From: Candidatus Anoxychlamydiales bacterium
GTDB taxonomy: Bacteria; Chlamydiota; Chlamydiia; Chlamydiales; SM23-39
DNA length: 7,464 bases
Reading direction: 5' to 3'
Assembly (NCBI GenBank): GCA_011064905.1
Contig: JAAKFW010000072.1
Span: 1-7,464 of the forward strand
Every line of letters begins with the position of its first letter. The stretch's first letter is position 1. Shown piece after piece: positions 5,626 through 7,464 of this stretch. The position numbers and the translations under genes were made by a program. The notes under the pieces are model-generated. The model did no database searches and had not been told where the DNA came from. It saw nothing but the letters and a program-made list of their open reading frames with translations.

Positions 5626-5641
5626 TTGATGTTTATATAAA
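5612..5641 (+). promoter_or_regulatory. Weak candidate internal promoter for rpoB
   Basis: TTGATT (5612-5617) and TATAAA (5636-5641) are 18 bases apart; an overlapping TATATA at 5634-5639 gives a 16-base spacer. This would start transcription near 5648 and give rpoB a leader of about 45 nt. The -35 overlaps the 3' arm of the hairpin. The DNA here is AT-rich enough for such matches to arise by chance. Confidence 0.25.
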
Positions 5642-5645
5642 AAAA

Positions 5646-5672
5646 AAGCTGTTAGCTTAGATTAATAAATCT
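5646..5672 (+). other. Two small tandem hairpins in the rpoB leader
   Basis: AAGCT-GTT-AGCTT (5646-5658) is followed directly by AGATT-AATA-AATCT (5659-5672). Each stem is 5 bp and perfect. Together they end 5 nt before the Shine-Dalgarno of rpoB (AAGGAG, 5678-5683). They could keep the ribosome site open or be bound by a protein, but stems this short are easily found by chance in AT-rich DNA. Confidence 0.3.
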
Positions 5673-5692
5673 ATTTTAAGGAGTCAAATAAG

Positions 5693-7464
5693 ATGCTTAA
5701 AAGACCGCCTGAGCGGGTAAGTTTTAAAAAAAGTAAAGAGATTATAGATCTTCCTAATTTAATTGAAGTACAAATTAAATCGTATAAGGAGTTTTTGCAA
5801 TCTGAAAAACTACCGCATGAAAGAGAAAAAATTGGTTTGGAAGAAGTGTTTTGTGAAATTTTTCCAATCAAATCGTATGATGAAAAAACGATTTTAGAAT
5901 ATAACTCCTATGATTTAGGAGTGCCTAAATATTCACCGGAAGAGTGTATAAGAAGAGGGATCACGTATAACGTTACTTTAAAAGTTAAATTTAGATTAAC
6001 AGATGAGACTGGGATAAAAGAAGAAGAAGTGTATATGGGAACTCTTCCTCTGATGACAAAAAACGCAACTTTTATCATAAATGGAGCTGAAAGAGTAGTA
6101 GTATCTCAACTTCATAGATCTCCTGGTATTGCATTTGAAAAACTACGTCATTCTAAAGGCACAAAGCTATTTTCATTTAGATTAATTCCATATAGAGGCA
6201 GTTGGTTAGAAGCTGCATTTGATAATAATGATTTGATCTATATCTATGTTGACAGAAAAAAACGAAGAAGAAAGGTACTAGCGACTTCATTTATAAGAAC
6301 ACTTGGATACTCATCAGATGCGGATATTATTGAAGAATTTTTCGATACAAGAAGAGTAAAAATTAAATCTGAAAAAGATTTTGTAAAATTAGTAGGAAAG
6401 ATTTTAGCAGAAGATGTTGTTGACGAAGAGACAGGGCTTGTTTTTGGAAAAGCTGCAGAAAAGCTAACAACTGCAATGTTAAAAAGAATGTTGGATGAAA
6501 AAATTATTTCTATAAAAATAGCAGAAGACATTGATGAGACACATCCGATAATAAAAATGCTTGCTAAAGACCCTACAGATTCATATGAATCTGCGCTAAA
6601 GGATTTTTATAGAAAAATTAGACCGGGCGAACCGGCAACACTTTCCAATGCAAGATCAGCAATTATGAGACTCTTTTTCGATGCTAAAAGATATAACCTT
6701 GGAAGAGTTGGTAGATATAAATTAAATAGAAAGCTAGGTCAAGAAATTTCAGATGAGATTTTAAATACAGTAACTCTAAAAAAAGAAGATGTTATTGAAG
6801 CTTTGAAGTATTTGATTAGACTCAAAAATGGTGAGGGCAATGCATCTGTAGATGATATCGATCATTTAGGAAATAGAAGAGTAAGATCAGTAGGCGAGCT
6901 TGTTCAAAATCAATGTAGAATTGGTCTCGCACGAATGGAAAAAATTGTCAAAGAGAGAATGAACCTATTTGATTTTTCTTCAGATACCATGACTCCTGGA
7001 AAGGTGGTCTCGGCAAAAGGCCTTGCCGGTCTTTTAAAAGACTTTTTTGGAAGATCACAACTATCACAATTTATGGATCAAACAAATCCAATTTCTGAGT
7101 TAACTCATAAAAGAAGACTCTCTTGTTTAGGGCCTGGAGGCTTAAATAGAGAAAGAGCTGGATTTGAAGTAAGAGATGTTCATTCATCACATTATGGAAG
7201 AATCTGTCCTATTGAAACTCCGGAGGGTCAAAACATTGGTCTTATAACTTCTCAGTCTTCATATGCAAAAATCAATGAATTCGGATTTATTGAAACTCCA
7301 TATAGAATTGTAAAAGATAATGTTGTTACTGAAGAAATAGAATACATGACAGCAGATTATGAAGAGAACTGTATTATTGCCCAAGCATCAGCTGCTTTAG
7401 ATGAATTTAATATGTTTAAAGACAAGATCTGTTGGGCAAGACATAAAGGAGAATCTTTAGAAAT
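5693..7464 (+). CDS. rpoB: DNA-directed RNA polymerase subunit beta, 5' part (590 codons, runs off the window)
   Basis: The beta subunit forms half of the RNA polymerase active-site cleft and the rifampicin pocket. The window holds about the first half; the frame is open to the edge, so the 3' end is missing by truncation of the window, not mutation. The ATG at 5693 has AAGGAG (5678-5683) 9 nt upstream. Visible motifs: NGAERVVVSQLHRSPG (130-145), DRKKRRRK (from 187), PGEPAT (311-316), DDIDHLGNRRVRSVGEL (from 387), and rifampicin region I from about 455 with QFMDQ (459-463) and THKRRLSCLGPGG (471-483). The rifampicin contacts Q459, D462, S468, H472, R475 and S477 equal E. coli Q513, D516, S522, H526, R529 and S531 and are unchanged. 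C478 replaces E. coli A532, and Q513 replaces E. coli P567. Overall it reads as chlamydial beta. Confidence 0.98.
   Translation, partial: MLKRPPERVSFKKSKEIIDLPNLIEVQIKSYKEFLQSEKLPHEREKIGLEEVFCEIFPIKSYDEKTILEYNSYDLGVPKYSPEECIRRGITYNVTLKVKFRLTDETGIKEEEVYMGTLPLMTKNATFIINGAERVVVSQLHRSPGIAFEKLRHSKGTKLFSFRLIPYRGSWLEAAFDNNDLIYIYVDRKKRRRKVLATSFIRTLGYSSDADIIEEFFDTRRVKIKSEKDFVKLVGKILAEDVVDEETGLVFGKAAEKLTTAMLKRMLDEKIISIKIAEDIDETHPIIKMLAKDPTDSYESALKDFYRKIRPGEPATLSNARSAIMRLFFDAKRYNLGRVGRYKLNRKLGQEISDEILNTVTLKKEDVIEALKYLIRLKNGEGNASVDDIDHLGNRRVRSVGELVQNQCRIGLARMEKIVKERMNLFDFSSDTMTPGKVVSAKGLAGLLKDFFGRSQLSQFMDQTNPISELTHKRRLSCLGPGGLNRERAGFEVRDVHSSHYGRICPIETPEGQNIGLITSQSSYAKINEFGFIETPYRIVKDNVVTEEIEYMTADYEENCIIAQASAALDEFNMFKDKICWARHKGESLE

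Noticed and set aside
6244..6531. Minus-strand open frame inside rpoB (95 codons), and a similar one at 5671-5871
   Set aside because: Both are antisense to well-conserved RpoB sequence, with no ribosome site or recognisable domain.
5559..7027. Shared AAAAGGCCTT string at the end of rplL and in rpoB
   Set aside because: Only about ten bases and both are explained by coding of Lys-Gly-Leu; no wider repeat surrounds them.
1..7464. CRISPR array, insertion sequence, prophage or defence system
   Set aside because: No regularly spaced repeats, transposase, integrase or terminal inverted repeats were seen; all but one gene are recognised core housekeeping genes.

Overview
The window looks like a low-GC member of the phylum Chlamydiota. 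From memory, the order infA, tRNA-Thr(GGT), tuf, tRNA-Trp(CCA), secE, nusG, rplK, rplA, rplJ, rplL, rpoB is the order found in Chlamydia. The start of RpoB also reads like chlamydial RpoB, for example SPEECIRRGITY and DRKKRRRK. The AT-rich composition, A/T-ending codons and heavy AGA use for Arg argue against a classical Chlamydia species. They suit an environmental or arthropod-associated lineage such as Rhabdochlamydiaceae, but I cannot place it to family from the sequence alone.

Layout. Bases 18-809 (minus strand) hold an unrecognised protein with an Inc-like architecture: a short polar N-terminus, two closely spaced hydrophobic segments, then a long charged helical tail. Bases 810-981 are a divergent intergenic region with a candidate promoter for each flanking gene and an A/T tract between them. 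infA (982-1200) follows. From 1277 to the window edge everything is on the plus strand and tightly packed: tRNA-Thr, tuf, tRNA-Trp, secE, nusG, rplK, rplA, rplJ, rplL and a 3'-truncated rpoB. The only large gap in that run (5574-5692) carries a 15-bp hairpin and possibly an internal promoter ahead of rpoB.

How the genes work together. The block encodes core information processing. It covers initiation (IF-1), elongation (EF-Tu plus two of the tRNAs it delivers), protein export (SecE), transcription elongation and termination (NusG), the L11/L1/L10/L7-L12 proteins of the ribosomal stalks, and the RNA polymerase beta subunit. The spacing (4-18 nt at most junctions) suggests one long transcript, with the rplL-rpoB hairpin able to set the ratio of ribosomal protein to polymerase message.

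Most of the window is ordinary housekeeping DNA. The parts that deserve a second look are the Inc-like orphan at the left edge, the rplL-rpoB hairpin, and substitutions at or next to the rifampicin pocket of RpoB. I do not see evidence for a new multi-gene system here.
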